A stretch of DNA of 19,596 nt from JADHMP01 sp964617385 (GCA_964617385.1 CAZTYX010000021.1:1-19596), one strand, 5' to 3'; counted from the first letter of the stretch, positions 7,622 through 15,413 are shown. Notes: a model not told the origin generated them from the letters alone. Made by a program: numbers and translations.

Positions 7622-8401
7622 TTAAAGTGCACGATCTAAGTGGGTATAGCCTCCATCCACATAAATGAGCTGTCCGGTGGTATGGCTAGATCGTTCAGAC
7701 AACAGAAAAGCAACCATATTTGCAATTTCCATGGGTTCGGTCATACGATTTTCGAGCGGAATATTATCTGTTATTTTTTTTAAGGTTTTTTCTGGATCGG
7801 GTAAAGTTTGAATCCATTTTTCATACAGAGGGGTGTAAGATTCTGCAACAATAACGGCATTTACGCGAATGCTATAAGGCAACAATTCTAGCGCCCATTC
7901 TCTTGTTAAGGCGTTTCGTCCTCCGTTGGCAGCAGCATAGCCCGATGTATTTCCCTGACCGGTTGTGGCTACTTTGGAACCAATATTTACAATGGCACCT
8001 TTTGTTTTTTTTAGGTGGGGCAGCGCATGGTGCGCCAACAGATAATAATGTATCATGTTGCGTTCCAAGGATTGCACGAAAGCGTGATAATTTCCTTTTT
8101 CTAATCCTACAGAGTCATTCACACCAGCATTGTTGACCAATCCATCAAGGTGTCCAAAATCGGTCACCGCTTGCGCAATTGCCTGCCCACAGGCATCGGG
8201 CTCCGTTAATTCTGCTTGAAAACTGCCCATTGTCCAATTTTTTTGATCAAAGCTACGTTGCATTTCAGCTAAGCTATTTTTGTTTCTGCTCACTACATAA
8301 GGGATGGCCCCCTCTTGGGCTAAACACTCGCTAATAGCTCTACCAATTCCTTTGGAACCACCACTAACTAAAATCACTTTGTTTTCTAATGCTAAATTCA
8401 T
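7622..8401 (-). CDS. SDR family oxidoreductase, probable L-fucose (deoxyhexose) dehydrogenase
   Basis: A 259-residue classical short-chain dehydrogenase with no signal peptide. The Rossmann motif SGGSKGIG spans 13-20. SRN at 38-40 after beta-2 favours NADP(H). NNAG spans 90-93, N115 is the structural asparagine, S142 and Y155 are catalytic, and YVDGGY lies near the C-terminus. By context it would oxidise the imported sugar to its lactone, the first step before the neighbouring lactonase. The odd point is the active-site YxxxK: it reads Y155-A-A-A-N159, so the usual lysine is asparagine (codon AAC). The ATGA overlap with the lactonase gene indicates coupled translation. Family is certain; substrate is inferred. 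Confidence 0.85.
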   Translation of the reverse strand: MNLALENKVILVSGGSKGIGRAISECLAQEGAIPYVVSRNKNSLAEMQRSFDQKNWTMGSFQAELTEPDACGQAIAQAVTDFGHLDGLVNNAGVNDSVGLEKGNYHAFVQSLERNMIHYYLLAHHALPHLKKTKGAIVNIGSKVATTGQGNTSGYAAANGGRNALTREWALELLPYSIRVNAVIVAESYTPLYEKWIQTLPDPEKTLKKITDNIPLENRMTEPMEIANMVAFLLSERSSHTTGQLIYVDGGYTHLDRAL

Positions 8402-9234
8402 GTGGTGTATATATGATAAAAATCAAGTGTGTTTTTATAAAAAAGGGCCTCTTTCTCTGTGGGGCTAAAGGTGTTAAAATACCGCTGCACCAACTGAAGT
8501 ATTTTTTGATAACTTCCACCCAAAAGGCACACTGGCCAATCGGATCCCCAAAGCAATCGATTAGTGCCAAAAGCGTCTGTTACTACATCAAGGTAGGGAA
8601 CAAAATCAGAATATTGCCAGCGTTCCCAATCGGCTTCGGTTACCATACCCGATAATTTACAGTACACATTGGGAAAGGCCGCTAGTTGTTTTATATGTTT
8701 TTTCCAAAGATTGATTTCCTTTGCTTTGATGTATGGTTTGGCTAGGTGATCTACCACAAAGCGTTGGTTTGGAAAAGCATTCACAAAACGAATGGCTTCT
8801 TCGAGCTGATGTGGATATAAAAGTAAATCATAGGAATAATTATAAGTTGCCAATTGTTTAATACCAGCTCTAAAATCGGTTCGATCTAAAAACCCTTGAG
8901 GTTCTTTTTGTACAATATGACGGTAACCCTTTAATGCCTGATGATCTGAAAATTGAGCTAAGGTATGTGCAACATCCGATTGGCAAAAATCGGCCCAGCC
9001 TACCACACCTAAAATACTTGTATTTTTTTTAGCCAGTGATAGTAAAAAAGCAGTTTCTTCAACCGAGGTGTCGGCTTGAACAGCAATACTCCCCTGAATG
9101 TTGTTTTCCATTAGGAGGGGAGATAAGTCTTCTGGCATAAAATCGCGTCGTAAAATCTGCATCGTGTCATCAATCCAACGGTCCCGTTTTGGATCAAACT
9201 GCCAAAAATGCTGATGACTGTCTACGATATTCAT
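8398..9234 (-). CDS. Amidohydrolase family lactonase (L-fuconolactonase / L-rhamnonolactonase type)
   Basis: A 278-residue cytosolic hydrolase of the COG3618 branch of the amidohydrolase superfamily. It opens the sugar lactone made by a dehydrogenase to give the free aldonate. Visible marks are the N-terminal DSHQHFW with H7 and H9, VVDHLAKP with H163, and LLWGSDWPV with the active-site aspartate D232. A YCKLSGMVTEADW segment lies before the last motif. It overlaps both neighbours by four bases (ATGA), so it is embedded in the operon. L-fucono-lactone is the most likely substrate from the FucP-type transporter; L-rhamnono-lactone is the main alternative. Confidence 0.88.
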   Translation of the reverse strand: MNIVDSHQHFWQFDPKRDRWIDDTMQILRRDFMPEDLSPLLMENNIQGSIAVQADTSVEETAFLLSLAKKNTSILGVVGWADFCQSDVAHTLAQFSDHQALKGYRHIVQKEPQGFLDRTDFRAGIKQLATYNYSYDLLLYPHQLEEAIRFVNAFPNQRFVVDHLAKPYIKAKEINLWKKHIKQLAAFPNVYCKLSGMVTEADWERWQYSDFVPYLDVVTDAFGTNRLLWGSDWPVCLLGGSYQKILQLVQRYFNTFSPTEKEALFYKNTLDFYHIYTT

Positions 9235-10085
9235 CTTTTAAATGCAATTACTTCTTGTTTTGAAGTGCCTAGTTGATCAATGCCCAATTCCATCAAATCG
9301 CCGGGACGTAGATATTTGGGAGGATCAAAGCCTAGGCCTACCCCTGAGGGGGTTCCAGTAGAGATGATATCACCAGGCAGGAGCGTCATGAATTGACTGA
9401 TATAACTCACCACCGTGGGTATATTAAATACAAAATCAGAGGTGTTGCTGTCTTGTAATAAGTTGCCATTTAGTTTAAGCCATAAATTTAAATTGTGCGG
9501 ATCATCAATTTCGTCTTTTGTAGCAATAAAAGGGCCCAATGGTGCGAAAGTGTCACAACTTTTTCCTTTCACCCATTGTCCAGACCGTTCCAATTGAAAA
9601 CCCCTTTCGCTGATGTCATTATGGAGTGTATATCCTGCCACATAATCCATAGCTTCTTGCACAGACACATAGGAAGTTTTTTTACCAATAATCACTGCCA
9701 ACTCCACCTCCCAGTCTGTTTTGTCACCGTTCTTAGGTAACATCACCTCATCATTGGGGCCACAAATGGCTGTAGTGGCTTTAAAAAACAGCACCGGTTC
9801 GTCTGGAATTTGCATGCCACTTTCTTTAGCGTGTTTACTGTAATTTAAACCCACACAAACAATTTTTGACGGGTCTTTTAGGGGAGCCCCCAAACGCACT
9901 GAAGTATCTACTTTGGGACATTGTGATTGGTTTTGAGTAAACCATGTTTTGAGTTTTGTTAAACCATCATTTTCAAAAAAATGACGCGTATAATCACTAC
10001 CAAAAGCCGATACATCATATCGCTCATTGGCCACTAAAAGTCCGGGTTTTTCTTCTCCCGGTTTTCCAAATCGTATTAATTTCAT
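9231..10085 (-). CDS. Fumarylacetoacetate hydrolase family protein, probable 2,4-diketo-3-deoxy-L-fuconate hydrolase
   Basis: A 284-residue cytosolic hydrolase that cleaves a C-C bond in a beta-diketo acid. The FAH fold is marked by KIVCVGLNYSKHAKE (about 74-88), the metal ligands E126 and E128 in DWEVELAVIIGKK, and D157 in LHNDISERGFQ. The FAH-family loop WVKGKSCDTFAPLGP (about 171-185) and TGTPSGVGLG follow. In the non-phosphorylative fucose and rhamnose routes this family splits the 2,4-diketo-3-deoxy acid into pyruvate and lactate. The stop codon overlaps the lactonase start as ATGA, and its own start directly abuts the SDR stop. Ureidoglycolate lyase is a frequent mis-annotation for this family and does not fit the neighbours. 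Confidence 0.87.
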   Translation of the reverse strand: MKLIRFGKPGEEKPGLLVANERYDVSAFGSDYTRHFFENDGLTKLKTWFTQNQSQCPKVDTSVRLGAPLKDPSKIVCVGLNYSKHAKESGMQIPDEPVLFFKATTAICGPNDEVMLPKNGDKTDWEVELAVIIGKKTSYVSVQEAMDYVAGYTLHNDISERGFQLERSGQWVKGKSCDTFAPLGPFIATKDEIDDPHNLNLWLKLNGNLLQDSNTSDFVFNIPTVVSYISQFMTLLPGDIISTGTPSGVGLGFDPPKYLRPGDLMELGIDQLGTSKQEVIAFKR

Positions 10086-10853
10086 TTAACCATTTAATTT
10101 AATAAAACCACCGTCAATGGGCACATCGGTTCCAGTAATAAAACCGGCCTCGTCGGAACACAAATAAAGGGCCAAATCGGCCACTTCTTGTGGTGTTCCC
10201 ATGCGTCCTATGGGTTGTGTTTTAGATAATTTTTCAAACATTTCATTTTCCTTGCCGGGATAGTTTTGTGCTAAAAAACCATCCACAAAGGGTGTGTGTA
10301 TACGGGCTGGCGAAATGCTGTTGCATCGTATACCATAGGCCACATAATCTTTGGCGGTAGAATAGGTCATGGCCAACACAGCGCCTTTGGTCATCGAATA
10401 AGCAAATCGGTCGGCCACCGCAACAGAGCCAGCAATAGAAGCTACATTAAGAATGCAACCGCCTTTTTGTTTTTTAAAATGAGGCAATACGGCCTTGGTA
10501 CCATTAAACACGCCTTTGATATTGACACCATAGAGCTTGTCTAAGGTGGCTTCGTCTGTATTTTCGAGGTTGCCCACATGGGCAATGCCTGCATTGTTAA
10601 TCAAAATATTGAGGGGAGATAAATCTTTGACAAGGCTTTGAAAGGTTTTTCCGTCTTGTATATCACACAAGTGTTGTGTCGCTTTTCCTCCCTGTTCTTG
10701 AATTGTTTGCGCTAAGGTATTTAGTTTTTCTTTATTGAGGTCAAACAAATGAACGGTGGCACCCTGCGCTGCAAATGTGAGGGCAATGGCTCGACCAATG
10801 CCACTAGCCGCTCCAGTGATAAGGGCTCCCTTTTGGGAAAGATCAAATTTCAT
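10086..10853 (-). CDS. SDR family oxidoreductase, probable 2-keto-3-deoxy-L-fuconate dehydrogenase
   Basis: A 255-residue classical short-chain dehydrogenase and the first gene of the sugar operon. TGAASGIG spans 13-20. D38 at the end of beta-2 points to NAD(H). NNAG spans 86-89, and the catalytic set S139, Y152 and K156 is complete. CNSISPARIHTPFVDGFLA and PIDGGF lie toward the C-terminus. By position and family it would oxidise the 2-keto-3-deoxy acid at C4 to the 2,4-diketo compound, which the adjoining FAH-family enzyme then cleaves. The two genes touch with no intervening base. A promoter-like box lies upstream, between the arms of an inverted repeat. The exact substrate is inferred. Confidence 0.87.
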   Translation of the reverse strand: MKFDLSQKGALITGAASGIGRAIALTFAAQGATVHLFDLNKEKLNTLAQTIQEQGGKATQHLCDIQDGKTFQSLVKDLSPLNILINNAGIAHVGNLENTDEATLDKLYGVNIKGVFNGTKAVLPHFKKQKGGCILNVASIAGSVAVADRFAYSMTKGAVLAMTYSTAKDYVAYGIRCNSISPARIHTPFVDGFLAQNYPGKENEMFEKLSKTQPIGRMGTPQEVADLALYLCSDEAGFITGTDVPIDGGFIKLNG

Positions 10854-10866
10854 TTATGTTATGCTA

Positions 10867-10908
10867 CGGTTTTAATCCTTTCGTGATTCTCAAATATAAT
10901 TAAAACCG
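10867..10908 (-). promoter_or_regulatory. Sugar-operon promoter inside a 10-bp inverted repeat (candidate operator)
   Basis: On the plus strand CGGTTTTAAT (10867-10876) and ATTAAAACCG (10899-10908) form a perfect 10-bp inverted repeat with a 22-base spacer, so arm centres are 32 bp apart, about three helical turns. Read toward the operon, TATATTTG (complement of 10891-10898) is an exact match to the Bacteroidetes -7 element and directly abuts the distal arm. The proximal arm would fall in the short 5' leader. I see no good -33 TTG/TTTG, which would suit activator or repressor control. The ATG is at 10853. Confidence 0.6.
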
Positions 10909-10946
10909 ATGGAATGAAGCGTAGAAGTAAATTAGAAAGCGATGCG

Positions 10947-12590
10947 CTATTTTTTAAATTTTGCGCGTTTTTTCTTCTTTTTAAAAGGAGCGGGCACGTG
11001 CTTTTCTTTTTTGGTAAGCTCAACAGAAAGGCGACGATCGTCTAGCATAAAATTTTCAAAGGTTTGCAATACCAAGTCTTTATATCCATGAGGCATAGAG
11101 AAAAAAGAGAAGTTTTTCATTACTTCTACCTGAAAAATTTCGTCACGATCAACGGCCAAAGAAGCTCTTAAAAAGTCTTTTAATGTGGTCCATTCATATT
11201 GATCTCGTGCGCCTACATTGATAAAATAGCGATCGCTTTGTTTTTTTCTGCCCTTTTTACCCGAAGATTCGATGGATCCTATGTCCTCCGATCGTTTTTC
11301 AAGCTTAATCGGTTTCAAATCTTTAGAAAGCATTAGTGCCAATAGGTCTTCTTTCGAATAGCTTTCAAACGATTTGTTGAGGCTTTCAAAGTGTTCGTGT
11401 AAATCTCCGTTAACAGGGGTTTCTTGGAGTGTTCTTACCCAATGGTCAAGTTGCAATTTAAACAAGGCATTGGCCTTAGGCAATTCCATAGGTTTAATTT
11501 TTACTTGCATTTTATTCTCAATCAGCTTGAGTTTTCGCAAATGTGATTTGGGTGTTAAGATGATCGATATCCCTTTTTTTCCAGCTCTTCCTGTTCGTCC
11601 ACTGCGGTGGGTATAGACTTCAATTTCATCGGGTAATTGATAGTTAATTACATGCGTAATATCTTCCACATCAATACCTCTAGCCGCCACATCGGTGGCC
11701 ACCAAAAGCTGAATTTTTTTCTTACGAAACGATTGCATCACAGCATCTCTTTGGTTTTGGCTTAAATCACCATGAAGCGCAGCAGCTTTGTACCCGTCTT
11801 CCAGGAGGCGTTCGGCCACCTTTTGGGTTTCTATTTTGGTTCGGCAAAAGATACAACCAAAAATGTCTGGATAGAGATTGATTAATACTTGAAGCGTCTG
11901 GTATCGCTCTCGTGCATTAATTAAATAATAATGATGCTCCACCATTTTGGTGCCTGTGTTGCGAGCACCTACTTCAACTTCAACGGGCGAAGTCATAAAT
12001 TTTTGTGCAATGCGATGCACCTCATTGGGCATTGTGGCAGAAAAAAGCCAGGTGTTTTTGGATTTGGGAGTATGGGTTAAAATATCTTTTATGTCCTCAT
12101 AAAAACCCATATTAAGCATCTCATCAGCTTCGTCTAAAACACAGTGATTAATATGTTGAATATTAACTAATTTACGACGGATCATATCCTTTAAACGTCC
12201 AGGGGTGGCCACCACTATGTGGGCCCCTCGTTTGATTTTTTTGGCTTGTTCATTAATATTAGCGCCTCCATAAATGGCCACTACTCCCAGTCCTTTCATA
12301 CCAGAACTATAGCGTTCCATTTCTGTGGTAATCTGCAAGCAAAGCTCGCGTGTGGGAGCCAAAATAAGCGCTTGGGTTTCTCTTTCTTTAAGATCAACTT
12401 TTTGAAGCAATGGAAAACCAAAGGCTGCTGTTTTTCCTGTTCCCGTCTGGGCTAAGGCAACTAGGTCAGTGGGTTGATCAAGAAGTACAGGAATAACTTT
12501 TGCTTGTACAGGGGTGGGCAGTTCAAAACCCAAAGCTGCTATGGTTTGGATTAACTCAGGTGCTAGACCTAAGGATTGGAAAGTGGTCAT
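10947..12590 (-). CDS. DEAD-box ATP-dependent RNA helicase (DeaD/CsdA/DbpA-like)
   Basis: A 547-residue cytosolic RNA helicase acting in ribosome assembly or RNA unwinding. All core motifs are present: F4 and Q29 of the Q motif, AQTGTGKT (47-54), PTREL (79-83), GG (108-109), TPGR (129-132), DEAD (153-156), SAT (184-186), the ARGID segment near 303-307 and HRSGRTGR (328-335). A region from about 454 to 527, DRYFINVGARDQYEWTTLKD onward, matches the DbpA-type RNA-binding domain of DeaD/CsdA proteins. A highly basic K/R tail ends the protein. It has its own promoter-like box and does not belong functionally to the sugar operon downstream. Confidence 0.93.
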   Translation of the reverse strand: MTTFQSLGLAPELIQTIAALGFELPTPVQAKVIPVLLDQPTDLVALAQTGTGKTAAFGFPLLQKVDLKERETQALILAPTRELCLQITTEMERYSSGMKGLGVVAIYGGANINEQAKKIKRGAHIVVATPGRLKDMIRRKLVNIQHINHCVLDEADEMLNMGFYEDIKDILTHTPKSKNTWLFSATMPNEVHRIAQKFMTSPVEVEVGARNTGTKMVEHHYYLINARERYQTLQVLINLYPDIFGCIFCRTKIETQKVAERLLEDGYKAAALHGDLSQNQRDAVMQSFRKKKIQLLVATDVAARGIDVEDITHVINYQLPDEIEVYTHRSGRTGRAGKKGISIILTPKSHLRKLKLIENKMQVKIKPMELPKANALFKLQLDHWVRTLQETPVNGDLHEHFESLNKSFESYSKEDLLALMLSKDLKPIKLEKRSEDIGSIESSGKKGRKKQSDRYFINVGARDQYEWTTLKDFLRASLAVDRDEIFQVEVMKNFSFFSMPHGYKDLVLQTFENFMLDDRRLSVELTKKEKHVPAPFKKKKKRAKFKK

Positions 12591-12607
12591 ACGTTGATTT
12601 ATGCCCG

Positions 12608-12615
12608 CAAAAGTA
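12608..12615 (-). promoter_or_regulatory. Putative -7 element for the DEAD-box helicase gene
   Basis: On the minus strand TACTTTTG (complement of 12608-12615) matches TAnnTTTG exactly, 17 bases upstream of the ATG at 12590. Five bases further upstream is TCGGTTTTAA (complement of 12621-12630), the same 10-mer that precedes the sugar-operon -7 box. No convincing -33 element is visible. Confidence 0.45.
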
Positions 12616-12688
12616 GTGCTTTAAAACCGAACAGGACTATGGTTACAGCTTTATCTTGAAGGGCAAGAGAAAAATCAGAACTAAAACG

Positions 12689-14149
12689 CTATACTTCCCA
12701 CCCTTTTCGGTAGCTGCGTGTAACAAACTGATTGGCTTCCTCTAAGTTGGTGATTTTCATATTCTCTCCATCCCAAAGTAATTTCTTACGACCGTAATAT
12801 TCCATTCGTCCATTTTTATTTTCTCGGCGAAGCATATAACTTCGAATGGCCAAATTCCCCATCAAGACTGTTTCAGTCATTGGACCCGCATAATCAAAAG
12901 AGGAGGTGAGCGCTTGGTGTTCTTTACTTCCAAAACCAGCCTTACATGCATCTACCCATTTTCTTTGGTGGCCATATTCAGGCTCGGCCATTTTTTCTAC
13001 TTCAGGGCCAAATTCTGTGGTGCCATCGTTGAGGTATAGTTTTGGTGTTAATGGTGAGCTGTCGTTGATATTGGTTGAGATGATTCCCTTTTCACCTATA
13101 ATTAGAACGCCATTGGCACTGTCGGGTCCTCCAATATCATGGTCTGCCGGAATAATGGCAGGATGTGGTGGTCGAATGCCTCCATCACTCCAAGTCATTT
13201 GTATGGGTGATTTGCTTTTTTCTGTGGCTTCAAAATTGATGGTTACTAAAGATGCTGAGGGGCATCCTTCGGGGTGGTAATCGGGGGTCCACATTTGACT
13301 AAAAACACTTCCTACACTACATTCAGCATCGGTGGGATATTTAAGACCTAATGTGCGGAATGGGATGTCAATAAGGTGACAGCCTACATCGCCCAAGGCG
13401 CCGGTGCCATAATCCCACCAGCCTCTCCAGTTGAAAGGATGCATTTTGGGGGTATAGGGTTTTTCTGGGGCGGGCCCTAGCCATAAATTCCAATCGAGGG
13501 CTTCTGGCTTTTGGCTCGGATCGGGTTGTGGCATAGCCACACCTTGTGGCCAAACGGGTCTGTTTGTCCAAATTTTTACTTCAGAAATGGGGCCAATTGT
13601 ATCGCTGTCTACCCAATGTTGCACCATGTTTAGTAGAGGATTTGAGCCGCCTTGATTTCCCATTTGACTCACAATTTTTTGTTCTCGTGCCATCTCTGTA
13701 AGCAAACGAGCCTCTCTAATGTTATGGGTCATGGGCTTTTGTACATAAACGTGTTTACCTCGTTCCATTGCAAAAACAGCGGCCGGGCCGTGCACGTGAT
13801 CAGGCGTTGAAATGGTGACGGCATCAATGTCTTTCTCTTTGTCGAGCATTTCTCTATAATCTGCATACTGCTTTGCTTTGGGGAATTTTTTTGCGGTATT
13901 TGCTGCACTGCCAGAAAAATCTACATCACAAAGGGCAGCCACATGTTCCCTCCCTTGCACGGAGGCATTGCTAATATCACTAGCTCCTTTTCCACCCGAA
14001 CCAATGGCGGCCAAATTTAATTGGTCACTTGGAGCAATATATCCTGGCCCACCCAGCACGTGTCGTGGAACAATAAATAATCCACTTGCAGCAGCTGTTG
14101 TTTTAATAAAATGACGTCTGGTTTGGGGCGTATTTTTTTTAGCTTTCAT
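12689..14149 (-). CDS. Tat-exported Gfo/Idh/MocA family oxidoreductase
   Basis: A 486-residue NAD(P)-dependent oxidoreductase with a clear twin-arginine leader: T10-R11-R12-H13-F14-I15-K16, then a hydrophobic stretch ending near residue 30. It should therefore be exported folded, with its cofactor. The Rossmann motif AAIGSGGKG spans about 47-55. The usual EKP signature reads Q137-K138-P139, keeping the lysine but not the glutamate. GDVGCH with D254 and H258 corresponds to the family's catalytic DxxxH region. A PYTPKMHPFNWRGWWDYGTG stretch (about 231-250) is typical of the large Bacteroidetes/Planctomycetes subfamily. It is a single gene, divergent from an MFS transporter. The sugar substrate is unknown. 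Confidence 0.88.
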   Translation of the reverse strand: MKAKKNTPQTRRHFIKTTAAASGLFIVPRHVLGGPGYIAPSDQLNLAAIGSGGKGASDISNASVQGREHVAALCDVDFSGSAANTAKKFPKAKQYADYREMLDKEKDIDAVTISTPDHVHGPAAVFAMERGKHVYVQKPMTHNIREARLLTEMAREQKIVSQMGNQGGSNPLLNMVQHWVDSDTIGPISEVKIWTNRPVWPQGVAMPQPDPSQKPEALDWNLWLGPAPEKPYTPKMHPFNWRGWWDYGTGALGDVGCHLIDIPFRTLGLKYPTDAECSVGSVFSQMWTPDYHPEGCPSASLVTINFEATEKSKSPIQMTWSDGGIRPPHPAIIPADHDIGGPDSANGVLIIGEKGIISTNINDSSPLTPKLYLNDGTTEFGPEVEKMAEPEYGHQRKWVDACKAGFGSKEHQALTSSFDYAGPMTETVLMGNLAIRSYMLRRENKNGRMEYYGRKKLLWDGENMKITNLEEANQFVTRSYRKGWEV

Positions 14150-14174
14150 TATGATGCGATTTTACTGGAATACT

Positions 14175-14207
14175 TAAAAGTAATTTTTTTTTAGAAACAG
14201 CGCCAAA
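14175..14207 (-). promoter_or_regulatory. Putative Bacteroidetes-type promoter for the Tat Gfo/Idh gene
   Basis: On the minus strand TTTG (complement of 14204-14207) is followed after 21 bases, including a run of nine A, by TACTTTTA (complement of 14175-14182), a 7-of-8 match to TAnnTTTG. The ATG at 14149 lies 25 bases beyond. The same 21-base spacing occurs at 3751-3783. Confidence 0.4.
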
Positions 14208-14261
14208 GAAATGCGCAATTATTTAAAATTTGATGAGATATTTGCATCCATTTAAATAAAG

Positions 14262-15410
14262 ATGGAACCCATTCATAATAAAATCAAAGTAGCACTAGGC
14301 CTTTCCTTTTTTCTGTCGGGGGTCTGTTTTTCTAGCTGGGCTTCTCGAATTCCAACCATCAAAGAAACGTTTTCTTTCAATGAAGCGGAGTTGGGTAGTT
14401 TGCTTTTTGTTTTGCCCATAAGTTCATTGATTAGTTTGCCATTTTCAGGTTGGCTTGTAGCCAAATATGATAGTCGATATCCCCTTTTGGTGGGCTTTGT
14501 GTTTTTTTGTTTAGGTCTTTTTGCTATTGCTTTGGCCACCACCATTACCCAACTCACCTTGGCGGTTTTTTTATTTTCTTTTAGCATGCGCATCATCAAC
14601 ATTGCTATGAACACCCAATCACTCGTTTTTCAGAAAATATTTCCAAAAAAAATCAATGGTCTCATGCACGGATTATGGAGTATGGGTGGTCTCTTTGGCA
14701 TATTGTATTCTACACTTATGGTACGTTTAGAAATGGGGCTTGTTCCTCATTTACTTTCTGTGGGTAGTTTTACACTGGTGTTGTGTTTTCTTTCTTTTCC
14801 TTTTTTGCTTAAAAATGACCGTCAGACAGAAGGAAATAAAATCATATTTGGCAAACCCGATAAATATATATTAACCTTAGGTTTGTTAGTTTTCTTTGCT
14901 GCTATTTGCGAGGGAGGCATGTATGATTGGAGCGGTGTCTATTTTAGAGAGGTGGTGGGTGTAGAACTTTTTACGCTCAGCTATTTAGCGTTTATGATTT
15001 CCATGACGCTTTCTCGATTTATTTCAGATCGTTTTATCGACCGTTTAGGCGAATCTAAATATTATATCCTCTCGGCCTCTGTGGGGCTTTTGGGTATTGC
15101 TATGGTGATATTATTTCCTTATTATGTTCCAGCCCTCATCGGTTTTTCCATTGCTGGTTTTGGTGTTGCAGCCATTTTTCCGATGACCTTCACCATGACC
15201 AGTAAATCTAAAAAATATGCCCCTGGCGTGGCCATTTCTTTAGTAGCCACCTATGCCACCGTGGGCGTGCTCATTGGCCCACCATTGATTGGCTATATTG
15301 CACACTTGTTCAAATTGCAATATGCATTTGTGTTGTTTTTTATTGCCATCTTAACAATCATCCCTTTGTCTAGGCAATTGTTTGTACTATTGGATGCTGA
15401 TAAAAATTAG
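14262..15410 (+). CDS. MFS transporter (YbjJ-like)
   Basis: A 382-residue inner-membrane major facilitator protein with about eleven or twelve hydrophobic segments. The N-terminus, LSFFLSGVCFSSWASRIPTI then FSFNEAELGSLLFVLPISSL, matches the YbjJ-type branch of putative sugar or drug transporters. A DRFIDRLGESKY loop lies in the C-terminal half. It shows no special resemblance to the FucP-type protein nearby. It is divergent from the Tat-exported Gfo/Idh gene with 112 bases between them, where GATATTTG (14237-14244) could be an imperfect -7 box. It ends three bases before the convergent cytochrome gene. Substrate unknown. Confidence 0.83.
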   Translation: MEPIHNKIKVALGLSFFLSGVCFSSWASRIPTIKETFSFNEAELGSLLFVLPISSLISLPFSGWLVAKYDSRYPLLVGFVFFCLGLFAIALATTITQLTLAVFLFSFSMRIINIAMNTQSLVFQKIFPKKINGLMHGLWSMGGLFGILYSTLMVRLEMGLVPHLLSVGSFTLVLCFLSFPFLLKNDRQTEGNKIIFGKPDKYILTLGLLVFFAAICEGGMYDWSGVYFREVVGVELFTLSYLAFMISMTLSRFISDRFIDRLGESKYYILSASVGLLGIAMVILFPYYVPALIGFSIAGFGVAAIFPMTFTMTSKSKKYAPGVAISLVATYATVGVLIGPPLIGYIAHLFKLQYAFVLFFIAILTIIPLSRQLFVLLDADKN

Positions 15411-15413
15411 TGC

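Noticed and set aside
12906..13280. 124-codon plus-strand open frame
   Set aside because: It is antisense to the well-supported Tat Gfo/Idh gene, and no family is visible in the product.
14237..14244. GATATTTG upstream of the MFS gene, also present at 1508-1515 before hisS, as -7 boxes
   Set aside because: The first base departs from TAnnTTTG and no TTG/TTTG lies at a suitable distance; mentioned under the genes but not strong enough as separate features.
14273..14614. 113-codon minus-strand open frame
   Set aside because: It is entirely antisense to the MFS transporter gene and reads as a low-complexity shadow of its hydrophobic codons.
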